The translations under genes were made by a program, and so were the position numbers. A stretch of 61,707 nt of DNA, from positions 1-61,707 of the forward strand of contig DBEYOB010000149.1 in the NCBI GenBank assembly GCA_048173955.1, written 5' to 3'. The stretch is from CAZUFB01 sp048173955. Its GTDB lineage: Bacteria; Actinomycetota; Coriobacteriia; Coriobacteriales; UMGS124. Positions within the stretch are counted from its first letter, which is position 1. Each line of letters opens with the position of its first letter. This document shows positions 15,001-23,892 of this stretch, piece by piece. The notes under the pieces are model-generated. The model was not told the DNA's origin and searched no databases. It saw only the letters and a program-made list of their open reading frames with translations.

Positions 15001-18000
15001 ATGGGCAATTTGACCATGTCGCGTCGCACGTTCTCGAAGCTCATGGGTGCCACGGCCGTCGCGGCGGCCGCCGGCATGAGCGTCGGCGGCCAGATGGGCC
15101 TTGCCGAGGAGACCGAGGCGCAGGCTGCCGCTGCCGAAGAGGGCGTGCAGAAGATCCGCTCGTGCTGCCGCGGCTGCGGCAAGTCCGAGTGCGGCGTGTG
15201 GGTCTACGTCAAGGACGGCAGGGTCATCCGCACCGAGGGCGACGATTCCTGCTACAACACCATGGGCAGCCACTGCTCCAAGGGCCAGGCGTCCATCCAG
15301 GCGTGCTACCATCCCGATCGCATCAAGTACCCCATGAAGCGCACGAACCCCAAGGGTTCCGAAGACCCGGGCTGGGTCCGCATCAGCTGGGAAGAGGCCT
15401 ATCAGACCATCGCCGACAACATCATCCAGATCAGGGAGAAGTACGGCCCCGAGTCGCTGTTCTCCTGGTGCGGCACGGGCCGTCAGTGGTGCATGCAGTC
15501 CGACGCCGGCATGGCGCTCGAACTGTTCGGCTCGCCCAACATCATCGCGGCCTACCAGGTCTGCAAGGGCCCGCGCCACTTCGCGAGCCGCCTCGACAAC
15601 GTGCAGGCATGGTCGTGGAGCGAGGTCATCGAGCACCCGCGGCGCTACGTCCAGTGGGCGACGGACCAGTCGATCTCCAACTACGACGACTCCGCCCGCC
15701 TCGTTGTCGACGTTGCCCGCACGGCCGAGACCTACATCAGCGTCGACCCGCGCGTCTCGAACCTCGGCCGCACCGCCAAGTACTGGCTCAACCTGCGCCC
15801 CGGTACCGACAACGCGCTCGCCCTGGGCTGGTGCCACATCATCCTCGAGCACGACCTGGTGGACTGGAAGTTCATCAAGCGCTGGAGCAACGCCCCGTTC
15901 ATCGTGGTGCCCGACATGGATCCCACGGGCTACACCGAGGCCGTCCAGAACGGCGGTAACCCCTGGGAGCTGAAGACCCGCCTGCTCACCGAGGCTGACA
16001 TCGACCCCTCCATGGTCGACTGGGAGGTCGAGGGCGACGGCAACCCCAAGCGCTACCTGGTGTGGGACACCATCAACGAGCGTTGGACCTACTGGCAGGC
16101 CGACCCCGAGGACGCGCACTGGGAGGGCGAGACCTGGGCGCCGCAGACCGAGGGCGTCGAGGAGGACATCTCGCGCCTGCGCGAGGATGGCTCGAAGGTC
16201 GCCGGCTGGATCGCCAACCTCTCGGACTTCAACCCGGCGATCGACCCGGCCGTCTACGGCGAGTTCGAGGTCACGCTCAAGGACGGCAGCACGCACACCG
16301 GCCGCCCCGTGTGGGACATCTGGGCCGCGTATCTCGAGCAGTTCACGCCCGAGCGCACCTCCGAGATCACCGGCGTCGACGCCGGGCTCATCGAGCAGGC
16401 GTGCCTCGAGTGGGCTACGCGCGACAACCCCGACATCCCCAACAGCGGCATCAACTACGGCCTGGGCACCGAGCACGCCGGCAACTCCACGCAGAACTGC
16501 CGTGCCATCATGGCGGCCTGCGCGATGGTGGGCGCCATCGACACCCCCGGCGGCCAGCGCGGCGCCACGAACGGCTGGATGACGCAGTCCGGTCCGACCT
16601 CGATGCTCCCCGCCGCGGCCGCCATGGCGTTCATCCCGACGGCCGACGTCGCCATGAAGATGGCCGGCAACGACAAGATGCCCCTGCTCTACTGGTACAA
16701 CGTGTGGGCCGACTGCAACGCCGCCATGGAGTACGCCAACGGCGAGCCCGACGCCCCCTACCAGATCCACGGCGGCATGATCGGCTCGGGCGACCATATG
16801 AATATGGCCAACGCCCAGTACAACTGGGAGGCCCTCAACAAGCTCGACTTCCTGTTCGAGGCCAACATGTGGCACTCGCCCACCTCGGGCGCGGCCGACA
16901 TCCTGCTCCCCGTCGACCACTGGCTCGAGATGAACGCCGCGCGCATCGCCCAGGGCTGCTCGGGCGCCATCGGCCTGTGCGTCCGCGCCGTCGAGCCTCC
17001 GGGAGAGTGCAAGTCCGACCCGCTCTACTTCATGGAGCTCTCCAAGTACTTCGGCGTTCCCGCCTTTGACGGCGACGACCCGTGGCTCGAGAACACCCCC
17101 GACGCCGACCTCGAGGTCGAGGCCCTCAACGTCGAGTACTTCCAGCAGGGCTGCGCGCCGTTCGCCGACTGGTACGAGATGGTCGACGCCTTCCAGGAGC
17201 ACGGCTGGTGGAACATGAAGGAGGAGTTCCCCGAGGACTGGGGAACCTACCGCCGCTTCGAGACCGGCCAGGCCTACCGCAAGGCCCCGCATCAGCAGCC
17301 CGTCCAGCTCGGCATCGGCATCCCCGGCTTCCCCACGCCCACGATGAAGCAGGAGCTGTGGTGCACCTCCATCGAGTCGTTCTATCCGGACGGATCGGAC
17401 GGCCCCGAGCTCGCGCCCGGCTTCACGAGCGAGGCGCTGCCCTACTACGAGGAGCCCGTGCACGGCATCGTGAAGGACGCCGCGACGTATGAGGAGTACC
17501 CCTTCACCTGCATCACGGGACGCCGCATCCCGGTGTACTTCCACTCCGAGCACCGTCAGCTTCCGTGGTGCCGCGAGCTGTGGCCCGTGCCCAAGATGGA
17601 GATCAACCCTGTCGATGCCGAGGAGCTCGGTCTGCAGCAGGGCGACTGGGTGTGGATCGAGAGCCCGTGGGGCAAGGTGCGCCAGACCGTCGACCTGTAC
17701 TACGGCATCGCCCCCGGTACCATCAACGCCGAGCACCAGTGGTGGTACCCCGAGCTCAACCAGGCGGGCGGCGGCTTCGAGCTCAGCTGCATCAACTGCA
17801 TCACCGACCACAAGGCCCAGGACAAGTACAACGGCTCCGCCAACGTGCGCACCTATCCGGTCAAGATCTACAAGGCGACGCCCGAGAACTCGCCGTTCAA
17901 CAACCCGATTCCGTGCGGCAACGACGGTACCGAGATCATCCACAGCGCCGACGACCCGCGCCTGAAGCTCTGGCTCATCGGCGGCGAGGGCACCGGCGTC

Positions 18001-18012
18001 CACGTCGAGTAA
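15001..18012 (+). CDS. Tat-exported molybdopterin oxidoreductase catalytic subunit (DMSO reductase superfamily)
   Basis: A 1003-residue protein with a Tat leader (SRRTFSKLMGATAVAAAAG). The N-terminal [4Fe-4S] motif is CRGCGKSEC plus a downstream Cys (SHCSKG). The four molybdopterin domains follow, and the C-terminal cap includes HQWWYPE. By alignment with formate dehydrogenase H (U-HGP), Cys188 in VCKGPRH is the likely Mo ligand. Size, leader and partner genes match the enlarged group of Eggerthellaceae enzymes that includes catechol dehydroxylases. The substrate cannot be read from sequence; sulfur/N-oxide reductase, acetylene-hydratase-like or dehydroxylase activity are all possible. It heads the operon 15001-23458 and is divergent from a LysR regulator. 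The start at 15001 has GGGGAGG upstream; a longer frame from 14962 would bury the Tat motif. Confidence 0.9.
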   Translation: MGNLTMSRRTFSKLMGATAVAAAAGMSVGGQMGLAEETEAQAAAAEEGVQKIRSCCRGCGKSECGVWVYVKDGRVIRTEGDDSCYNTMGSHCSKGQASIQACYHPDRIKYPMKRTNPKGSEDPGWVRISWEEAYQTIADNIIQIREKYGPESLFSWCGTGRQWCMQSDAGMALELFGSPNIIAAYQVCKGPRHFASRLDNVQAWSWSEVIEHPRRYVQWATDQSISNYDDSARLVVDVARTAETYISVDPRVSNLGRTAKYWLNLRPGTDNALALGWCHIILEHDLVDWKFIKRWSNAPFIVVPDMDPTGYTEAVQNGGNPWELKTRLLTEADIDPSMVDWEVEGDGNPKRYLVWDTINERWTYWQADPEDAHWEGETWAPQTEGVEEDISRLREDGSKVAGWIANLSDFNPAIDPAVYGEFEVTLKDGSTHTGRPVWDIWAAYLEQFTPERTSEITGVDAGLIEQACLEWATRDNPDIPNSGINYGLGTEHAGNSTQNCRAIMAACAMVGAIDTPGGQRGATNGWMTQSGPTSMLPAAAAMAFIPTADVAMKMAGNDKMPLLYWYNVWADCNAAMEYANGEPDAPYQIHGGMIGSGDHMNMANAQYNWEALNKLDFLFEANMWHSPTSGAADILLPVDHWLEMNAARIAQGCSGAIGLCVRAVEPPGECKSDPLYFMELSKYFGVPAFDGDDPWLENTPDADLEVEALNVEYFQQGCAPFADWYEMVDAFQEHGWWNMKEEFPEDWGTYRRFETGQAYRKAPHQQPVQLGIGIPGFPTPTMKQELWCTSIESFYPDGSDGPELAPGFTSEALPYYEEPVHGIVKDAATYEEYPFTCITGRRIPVYFHSEHRQLPWCRELWPVPKMEINPVDAEELGLQQGDWVWIESPWGKVRQTVDLYYGIAPGTINAEHQWWYPELNQAGGGFELSCINCITDHKAQDKYNGSANVRTYPVKIYKATPENSPFNNPIPCGNDGTEIIHSADDPRLKLWLIGGEGTGVHVE

Positions 18013-18028
18013 GCGAGGAGGTTAGACT

Positions 18029-18664
18029 ATGGCTCGTATGGCAATCGTCACCGACGTCGACCGCTGCGTTGGCTGCCACGCATGCACCGTGGCGTGCAAG
18101 GTCATGCACGAGATGCCGGTTGGGCGCTATTGGAACAGGGTCCTGCGCATCGGCCCCAACCCCAAGGAAGGCGGCAGCGGCAACTGGCCCGACGTCGAGA
18201 TGTACTTCCTCAACCTGTCGTGCCAGCACTGCGCCACCCCCGAGTGCGTGAGCGTCTGCCCGACCGGCGCCACGACCAAGGCCGAGAACGGCACGGTCCA
18301 GATCGACCCCAACGTGTGCATCGGCTGCGAGTCGTGCATCCCGGCCTGCCCCTACGGCGTTCGCTACCTCAACGAGGACACCGGCGTCGTGGAGAAGTGC
18401 AACCTGTGCCAAGACATCATCGACTCCGGCGAGGTCGACCTGCCGCGCTGCGTCTCGCAGTGCTGCGGCATGGCCCGCTGGTACGGCGACCTGGACGAGG
18501 GCATCGAGACGTTCCGCGGCCCGCGCGGCGAGACGCTGGGCGACTATCTCGAGGCGTTCACCGACGAGCAGGTCTACAAGCTCGAGGATTCCGGCAACGG
18601 GCCCGAGTTCCTGTACATCTGCCGCACCGCCCAGTGGCGTCCCGAGAACATCGTGATGCCGTAG
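18029..18664 (+). CDS. four-cluster [4Fe-4S] ferredoxin electron-transfer subunit (DmsB/NrfC-like)
   Basis: A 211-residue protein with four Cys groups typical of DmsB-type subunits: CVGCHACTVACK near residue 14, CQHCATPECVSVCP near 68, CIGCESCIPACPYG near 98, and the split last cluster CNLC with CVSQCC near 127-150. It passes electrons between the membrane haem protein (22730) and the molybdenum subunit. It has no leader of its own and is presumably exported in complex with the Tat-bearing catalytic subunit. It starts 16 bp after the catalytic gene with GCGAGGAGG upstream, so the two are cotranscribed. Confidence 0.95.
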   Translation: MARMAIVTDVDRCVGCHACTVACKVMHEMPVGRYWNRVLRIGPNPKEGGSGNWPDVEMYFLNLSCQHCATPECVSVCPTGATTKAENGTVQIDPNVCIGCESCIPACPYGVRYLNEDTGVVEKCNLCQDIIDSGEVDLPRCVSQCCGMARWYGDLDEGIETFRGPRGETLGDYLEAFTDEQVYKLEDSGNGPEFLYICRTAQWRPENIVMP

Positions 18665-18838
18665 GCGCCGTTTGATTACCGGACCGGCCGCCCTCGCGCG
18701 GCCGGTTGCGGGGAGGCACGCGCCTGCCTCTGCGGAGGTCGGCCCGGCTTCCCCCGGCAGTGCGGCTTGCGCGCGGCGTTCGGACGACCGACGAGCCGCG
18801 CTGCCGGGAGAAACCGAAACGACGAAGGGGAGGGCTCT

Positions 18839-19672
18839 ATGGACTGCGACCAGCGCGACGAGGGGCTGCGCTTCGACTTCGACTTTGACGACGCCGCATC
18901 CGGCGACGGTTACGACCCCCTGGGCGACGATGCCGCGGCGGGCGCGGAAGGTTCCGAGACGCCTGCCGCCGCGCAGGACGGGAAGGCCGCCGCTACGCCC
19001 CGGGCCGACGAGCGCCCGGCGGGCGAGCGCACGGCGGAGCTGTTCAAACGCATGGCGCGCCAGCGCCGCCTGCTCGTCGAGATCCTGCGCTTCTGCGACG
19101 TCCCGCGCGACCTCGCCGCCATCGGCGAGCGCGTCGGGGACCTGCAGGAGAAGCACCGCTCGGTGTTCGGACTCGACAACGTCTGCGGGCAGCTCGAGCG
19201 CGCGGGCGCGCTCGCATGCGTGCTCGAGGACGGCAAGCCCTACGTCTACGACGAGGACGCCGAGCCCGAGGTCGAGGTCGTCGACGGGGTCGAGCGCATC
19301 AAGCCGGCCGTTCCGCCCGTCATGCACTGGGTGGCGACCGACGCCGGACGCGAGGCGCTCGCCTCGTACGACCCGGCGGCCAAGCTCGTCGAGCTCCTGC
19401 AGGACGACGCCGCCTACCTTTCGATCTACGAGCGGGTCCTCACCTTGTGCGCCGAGGAGGGCGGGGCGACCATGCCCGCCCTGGGCAAGGCCGTCGACGG
19501 CGACCAGCTCGTGCAGGACCCGCGCTTCTATGCTGCGCACTTCGTCAACAACCTCGAGGCGTGCGACGCGGTGAGCTGGGAGCCGAACTGGGTCACGACG
19601 GAAATCGGCCTGCGCTGGCTCGAGATGATCGCCGACGGCTCGCTGGCAGCCGCCGGCTCGATTGAAGGGTAG
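18839..19672 (+). CDS. hypothetical protein within molybdoenzyme operon
   Basis: A 277-residue soluble protein. The first 60 or so residues are acidic and disordered; the rest is helical with two segments that look like winged-helix units (LLVEILRFCDVPRDLAAIGE near residue 80 and YERVLTLCAEEGGATMPALG near 200). I do not recognise the family. Its place between the ferredoxin and TorD genes suggests an assembly or regulatory role for the complex (inference). The ATG at 18839 is chosen because AGGGGAGGG lies just upstream; an extension to 18767 has no such site. The preceding 174-bp gap (18665-18838) is GC-rich and shows no clear terminator. Confidence 0.7.
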   Translation: MDCDQRDEGLRFDFDFDDAASGDGYDPLGDDAAAGAEGSETPAAAQDGKAAATPRADERPAGERTAELFKRMARQRRLLVEILRFCDVPRDLAAIGERVGDLQEKHRSVFGLDNVCGQLERAGALACVLEDGKPYVYDEDAEPEVEVVDGVERIKPAVPPVMHWVATDAGREALASYDPAAKLVELLQDDAAYLSIYERVLTLCAEEGGATMPALGKAVDGDQLVQDPRFYAAHFVNNLEACDAVSWEPNWVTTEIGLRWLEMIADGSLAAAGSIEG

Positions 19673-19682
19673 GGGGAGGACG

Positions 19683-20609
19683 ATGACGAAAAACGCCACC
19701 GCGCCGCAGGCCGAGGAGGCCGGGCAGCTTTCGCAGGACGAGATGCTCGCCAGCATCGCCGAAGCGACCGAACGCCGCGCCGAAATCTACGGCATCGTCT
19801 CGCGCATCTACCGCGTCGAGGTGAACGAGGAGTTTCTGGCCGAGCTCAAGGAGACGTCGTTTCCCGCTAAGACCGGCAACGAGAAGATGGACCGCGGGTA
19901 TCGTCTCATCTCGAAGTATCTGAGCCGCCCCACCGAGGGCATGCTGCTCGAACTCGCCGTCGACTATGCGCGCACCTACATCGGAACGGGCACCGACGGC
20001 TACTCGGCGTCGTATCCGTACGAGTCGGTCTACACGTCCGAGCAGCGTCTCGTGATGCAGGAGGCGCGCGACGAGGTTTTGGCGGTCTACCGCGCCTCGG
20101 GCCTCAACAAGAGCGAGCAGTGGAAGGACGAGGAGGACCACGTCGCCCTCGAGCTGCAGTTCGAGCAGATTCTGTGCGAGCGCGCCGTCGAGGCGCTGCG
20201 GAAGGGCGATGAGGACGTCGCCTATCAGCTGTTCCGCACGCAGCGCGGCTTTCTCAAGCACCATCTGCTCAACTGGGTCCCCATGATGACCGCCGACACG
20301 CGCAAGTTCGCAAAGACCGATTTCTACCAGGGGCTCTCGTATCTGACGGAGGGGTTCCTCGCCATGGACGCGGAGTTCCTCGACGAGCTTCTGAGCGAGG
20401 ACGAGGGGCCCGACGACGCGACGCTGCCCAAGATTGTGCCCGCCGCCGAGCTGCTCGACACCGCCAAGCCCCTGCCCAAGCGGTCGAAGCGGGGCGCGAA
20501 GGCGAAGCAGGGCGCACCTGCCGACGGGACGTCCGACGCTTCGGGGGCACCCGCGCAGGACGGGCCTGCCCCGGACACCCCTGCCTGCAGCGCGCCGGAG
20601 GTCGAGTAA
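19683..20609 (+). CDS. TorD-family molybdoenzyme chaperone
   Basis: A 308-residue all-helical protein. The TorD/DmsD signature region is visible: LELAVDYARTYIGTG, YPYESVYTSEQRLVMQEAR, and EDHVALELQFEQILC, which matches the usual 'ExPDHLSVELEFM' box. The C-terminal 60 residues are a low-complexity tail rich in Lys, Ala and Pro. Such chaperones bind the Tat leader of their partner and hold it for cofactor insertion, here most likely the 15001 product. GGGGGAGGA precedes the ATG at 19683. The next gene begins 2 bases after the stop. Confidence 0.9.
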   Translation: MTKNATAPQAEEAGQLSQDEMLASIAEATERRAEIYGIVSRIYRVEVNEEFLAELKETSFPAKTGNEKMDRGYRLISKYLSRPTEGMLLELAVDYARTYIGTGTDGYSASYPYESVYTSEQRLVMQEARDEVLAVYRASGLNKSEQWKDEEDHVALELQFEQILCERAVEALRKGDEDVAYQLFRTQRGFLKHHLLNWVPMMTADTRKFAKTDFYQGLSYLTEGFLAMDAEFLDELLSEDEGPDDATLPKIVPAAELLDTAKPLPKRSKRGAKAKQGAPADGTSDASGAPAQDGPAPDTPACSAPEVE

Positions 20610-20611
20610 CG

Positions 20612-22699
20612 ATGGCCGCGCGGCAGGCCGGGTGCGGCGGCACGCCGGAGGGGGTCGCCGCGGCGGGGTGCGCCGAGGTCCATCTGATTCGCGGCGGTGC
20701 CGCCACCGGCAAGACGCAGCGGCTGGCCGAACGTGCGGCCGAGCTGTTGGGGAGCGGCGGCGGGGACGACGACGTCCTGGTCGTGTGCGCGACGCCCGAT
20801 AGCGCGGCCCTCTTTGCGGAGCGGCTGGCCCGGGCTTGCGAGGCCGCTGGCCTGGACGCCGGGGCGGCCGACGGCGTCAAGGTCGTTTCGGCCCGCGAGC
20901 TCGAGCTCGAGATCCTGGCGCATCCGGCTGCGCGGGCCCGCACCGGGCGCGCGGCGCGCATGCTGCTGCCCTTCGAAGTCTCGTTCCTGCTGGAGGACCT
21001 CAAGGTGGGCGGCACGCCGACCGGGCGCCTGCGCGGGATGCTCAAGTTCTTCTACAAGAGCATGACCGAGATGGCCGACGAGGCCGACGACTTCCTCATC
21101 GACGCCGACGAGGTCGACGCCATGGAGCGCATCAAGACGCTCCTCGCCATGTCGGGAGGCGTGCTCGAATACGAGTTGCCCGGGCTTGCATGCCGATGCG
21201 TGCGCGACGTGCCCGCGGTGAAGGAGGCGTTTGCGCGGCCGCACGTGCTCGTCGACGACTGGCAGATGCTCTGCAGGGCGTCCCAGCTTCTGTGCGAGGG
21301 GGTTGCCGCGGCGTCGCTCTGGGTTGCGGCGGACCCGGCGGGATGCGTCGAGGTTTTCGAGCCGTACCCCTATGGGGAGGGCGACCGCGAGCTTCTCGAG
21401 CGCCATCCCCAGGCGACGGTGGAGGAGCTGGATGCGTCCTACGCCTGCCTGGGGTCGTGCGCCGCGGCAAGTGCTCTGCGCAGCGACGGGGACGTAGGCC
21501 TTTCCGCCCTGAGCCCCGCAGACGGGTCCACCGCGGCCCGGGCCGAGGCGGTCGGCTGCCTCACCCCCTCCGAGGAGCTGGGGCGGGTGGTCGAGGTCGT
21601 CGAAGAGGCCGTCGGGAGGGGTGTTGCGCCCGAGGAGGTCTTTGTTGCCGTCCCGAACCGGATGTGGAAGGCGAACGTGTGCCGGGCCCTGGGCGGACGG
21701 GGTATCGCGACCCTGTGCGAAGGCGACGTGCGCGGCGCGACGGGTGGCGACATCCGCGACCTTGCCCGCTGCGGCGGTGCGCGGATGCTCACCCTGCTCC
21801 TCCTTGCGGGAGATTCGGACGACGGCGTGGCGTGGCGCAGCTGGTGCGGGTTCGGAGACTACCTGGCGAACAGCGGCATCGTGAACGCGCTGCGCGACCT
21901 TGCGGCGACGCGCGGCGGAAGCACGGTCGACGTGCTCGAGGCGCTGGCGGCGGGCGACGACGCGCTGGCCGACGCCGGCTTTCCCGAAGAACGGCGCCGT
22001 GTGGTGGAGGCGTATGCGCGGGGCAGGGCGGCAATCGGTCGCCTGGCGGGCCTTTCCGGCCCGAACCTGCTGCGCGTCGTGGCCGAGGAGGTTGGCGGGG
22101 AGGGCGCGTGCGTTCCTGCGGCGCTGCTCGAACTCTGCTCGCCGGTTGCGGATGACAGTGCTCGCGACCTGCGCAAACGGGTTCTCCGTCGGTTGGCTCT
22201 TCCGGGGCTGTTCGGCGCTGCGGGCGTTTGCGGCGCCGTGTGCGATGCGGATGCGGCGCCGGATGGGGTTGCCGGGGCGTGTGCGCCTGCCGGGAAGGGT
22301 GCGCCTGTCGGGACGGGTGCGCCCGGTGGCGGTCGGGTCGTCGTGGGTCCCGCGTCGGCCCTGGTCGGGCGGACCCCTCAGGTCGTGGTGGCATGCGGGC
22401 TGGTGAACGGCTTTTTGCCGAGGCACTCCTTCTTCGATGTCACCAGGACGCCTCCCGGCAAGATCGCCAAGGCCCGCGGCGAGTTCCTCCGCCGCGCAAA
22501 TGTGCTGCTCGGCAAGGCGCGCGACCGGCTGGTGTGCACTTGGTTCACGCAGGTCGACCTGGAGACCGCCGGTCGCCTCGACCTGAAGGTCGATCGAATC
22601 TGGACGGACGGCAACGTGCGCATGGCCTCGGTGAGCCCGAGCGTCGCCCTCGAAGCGGCGGGGCTTGCCGGGTCGGCGCCTTTCGAGTCGGTCGAATAA
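20612..22699 (+). CDS. UvrD/Rep-like superfamily I helicase-type ATPase, divergent
   Basis: A 695-residue cytoplasmic protein. Walker A (RGGAATGKTQRLAERA) stands near residue 30 in the position and context of UvrD-type motif I, followed by a motif-Ia-like strand (VLVVCATPDSAALFAERLA). HVLVDDWQML near residue 215 corresponds to motif II with DDWQ for the usual DExQ. Near residue 600 VVVACGLVNGFLPRHSFF resembles the 'VFVVGLNEGEFP' segment of UvrD/AddAB enzymes. The other helicase motifs are weak, so unwinding activity is uncertain. It overlaps the operon logic: the start is 2 bases after torD, and the haem protein follows. A repair-type ATPase here is unexpected. Confidence 0.7.
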   Translation: MAARQAGCGGTPEGVAAAGCAEVHLIRGGAATGKTQRLAERAAELLGSGGGDDDVLVVCATPDSAALFAERLARACEAAGLDAGAADGVKVVSARELELEILAHPAARARTGRAARMLLPFEVSFLLEDLKVGGTPTGRLRGMLKFFYKSMTEMADEADDFLIDADEVDAMERIKTLLAMSGGVLEYELPGLACRCVRDVPAVKEAFARPHVLVDDWQMLCRASQLLCEGVAAASLWVAADPAGCVEVFEPYPYGEGDRELLERHPQATVEELDASYACLGSCAAASALRSDGDVGLSALSPADGSTAARAEAVGCLTPSEELGRVVEVVEEAVGRGVAPEEVFVAVPNRMWKANVCRALGGRGIATLCEGDVRGATGGDIRDLARCGGARMLTLLLLAGDSDDGVAWRSWCGFGDYLANSGIVNALRDLAATRGGSTVDVLEALAAGDDALADAGFPEERRRVVEAYARGRAAIGRLAGLSGPNLLRVVAEEVGGEGACVPAALLELCSPVADDSARDLRKRVLRRLALPGLFGAAGVCGAVCDADAAPDGVAGACAPAGKGAPVGTGAPGGGRVVVGPASALVGRTPQVVVACGLVNGFLPRHSFFDVTRTPPGKIAKARGEFLRRANVLLGKARDRLVCTWFTQVDLETAGRLDLKVDRIWTDGNVRMASVSPSVALEAAGLAGSAPFESVE

Positions 22700-22729
22700 C
22701 GGTACGGCGAAGCAAGGAGGTTGGGGACG

Positions 22730-23458
22730 ATGCTCGAAAGCGCTCTCGGCATACTCGTTTCGGCGGTGGTCGCCCTGATCATCGCGTTCCCTCTGGGGTC
22801 GGCGCTCAAGAAATGCCCCTGGGCGTTCTACGCGGCCGCCCTGGTGCTCGTGCTCGGTTACACGGCGCTGCGCGAGCTGTTTCCCCGCAACGACCTCGTG
22901 CAGGCGGCGATGCCCCTGTTCCAGAAGGGCTACGTCTCGGTTTGGCTGCTGGCGGTTGTGATGTGGACGGGCGTGCTCGACGAGGGGACGGCGCTGCGCA
23001 AGAGGCTGCAGCCCATTCGCGGCGAGCTGTCGATCCTCTCGTTCATCTTCATCTTGGCGCACCTCATCATCTACCTCGACGTGTACCTGCCCCGGTTCGG
23101 CGCCCTGTTCGGCACGCGTTCGAACGTAGGCGTCTCGCTGGTCTTCGCGATGGTGCTGGCGGCGCTGTTCCTCGTGCTCACGGTGACGTCGTTCCATGCC
23201 GTGCGCAACCGCATGTCGGCGCGGGGCTGGAAGCATCTGCAGCGCTTCTCCTATGTCATGGTCGTCCTGGTCTTTGTGCACGTGGTGTTCGTGCTCGGCC
23301 GGTCGGCGTTTGCCGGTGGCTTCAACGCCTCGACGCTGAGCGTGATCGTCTACGGTGCGGTAATCGTCGTCTACGCCGTTCTGCGTGTTCTGAAGTGGCG
23401 TCGCGATGCGAGACGCCATGACGCGCGCGAGGCGGCGGGCGCGGAGGCTGCCGAGTAG
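22730..23458 (+). CDS. ferric reductase-like haem-b integral membrane protein
   Basis: A 242-residue protein with about six or seven transmembrane helices. Histidines in two helices (FIFILAHLIIYLDVY and VLVFVHVVFVLG) and the loop SFHAVRNRMSARGWKHLQRF match the ferric reductase/YedZ-MsrQ fold that carries two b haems. It is the likely quinol-oxidising anchor feeding the ferredoxin subunit of the molybdoenzyme, standing in for the DmsC or NrfD type. The ATG at 22730 is chosen because AAGGAGG ends 9 bases upstream; a TTG at 22721 abuts that site and is unlikely. It is the last gene of the operon. Confidence 0.82.
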   Translation: MLESALGILVSAVVALIIAFPLGSALKKCPWAFYAAALVLVLGYTALRELFPRNDLVQAAMPLFQKGYVSVWLLAVVMWTGVLDEGTALRKRLQPIRGELSILSFIFILAHLIIYLDVYLPRFGALFGTRSNVGVSLVFAMVLAALFLVLTVTSFHAVRNRMSARGWKHLQRFSYVMVVLVFVHVVFVLGRSAFAGGFNASTLSVIVYGAVIVVYAVLRVLKWRRDARRHDAREAAGAEAAE

Positions 23459-23561
23459 CAAATTGGGACGGCGGTTTACGGGAGCGTGGATCGCTTGCGG
23501 GCGGGGCCCGGTGCGGGAGTGGTACCGGGCCCCGATTGCGTGCGGGTGGGAGGATTGCTCG

Positions 23562-23806
23562 CGGGCGGGCGCGGCTGCCTGCACCCGGGCCGCGTGCACC
23601 CGAAAAGTGCCCGATGCGTGCAGATGTCTGTCGAGTGAACGATGCGGTTCGGGCTACGTTGTTCAAAAGTTGCATAATCGTAAAATACAATTACGTAATT
23701 GAGAGGTTGGCATTCAAATACCTGCACCGCCAACTCAATAAGGCCGATTTCCATCATTCACTCGACCAAGACTTGCACGCATCGAGCGATATTCAGGTGT
23801 TTGATA
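23562..23806. repeat. inverted-repeat element family A, copy 2
   Basis: This is the second copy of the element at 13134-13378, same length, no gaps, about 90 percent identical by hand count. The arms are 23597-23644 and 23752-23799. It occupies most of the 434-bp gap between the haem protein gene (ends 23458) and the second torD-like gene (starts 23893). The remaining gap sequence, 23459-23561, is GC-rich and shows nothing recognisable; 23807-23892 may hold the promoter of the following gene. Confidence 0.8.
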
Positions 23807-23892
23807 TACAATGCACCTATATACAATACACCTGCGACGGTCATCGGAAGGGCCACCGCGGGCACGGCTGTCTGCAAACGAGGGAGGACGCG

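Noticed and set aside
14875..18003. A 1042-codon frame antisense to the molybdoenzyme gene
   Set aside because: It is a shadow of the catalytic subunit; the plus-strand frame carries the Tat and Fe-S motifs.
22721..22730. TTG at 22721 as start of the haem protein
   Set aside because: It touches the AAGGAGG site, leaving no spacer, while the ATG at 22730 has proper spacing.
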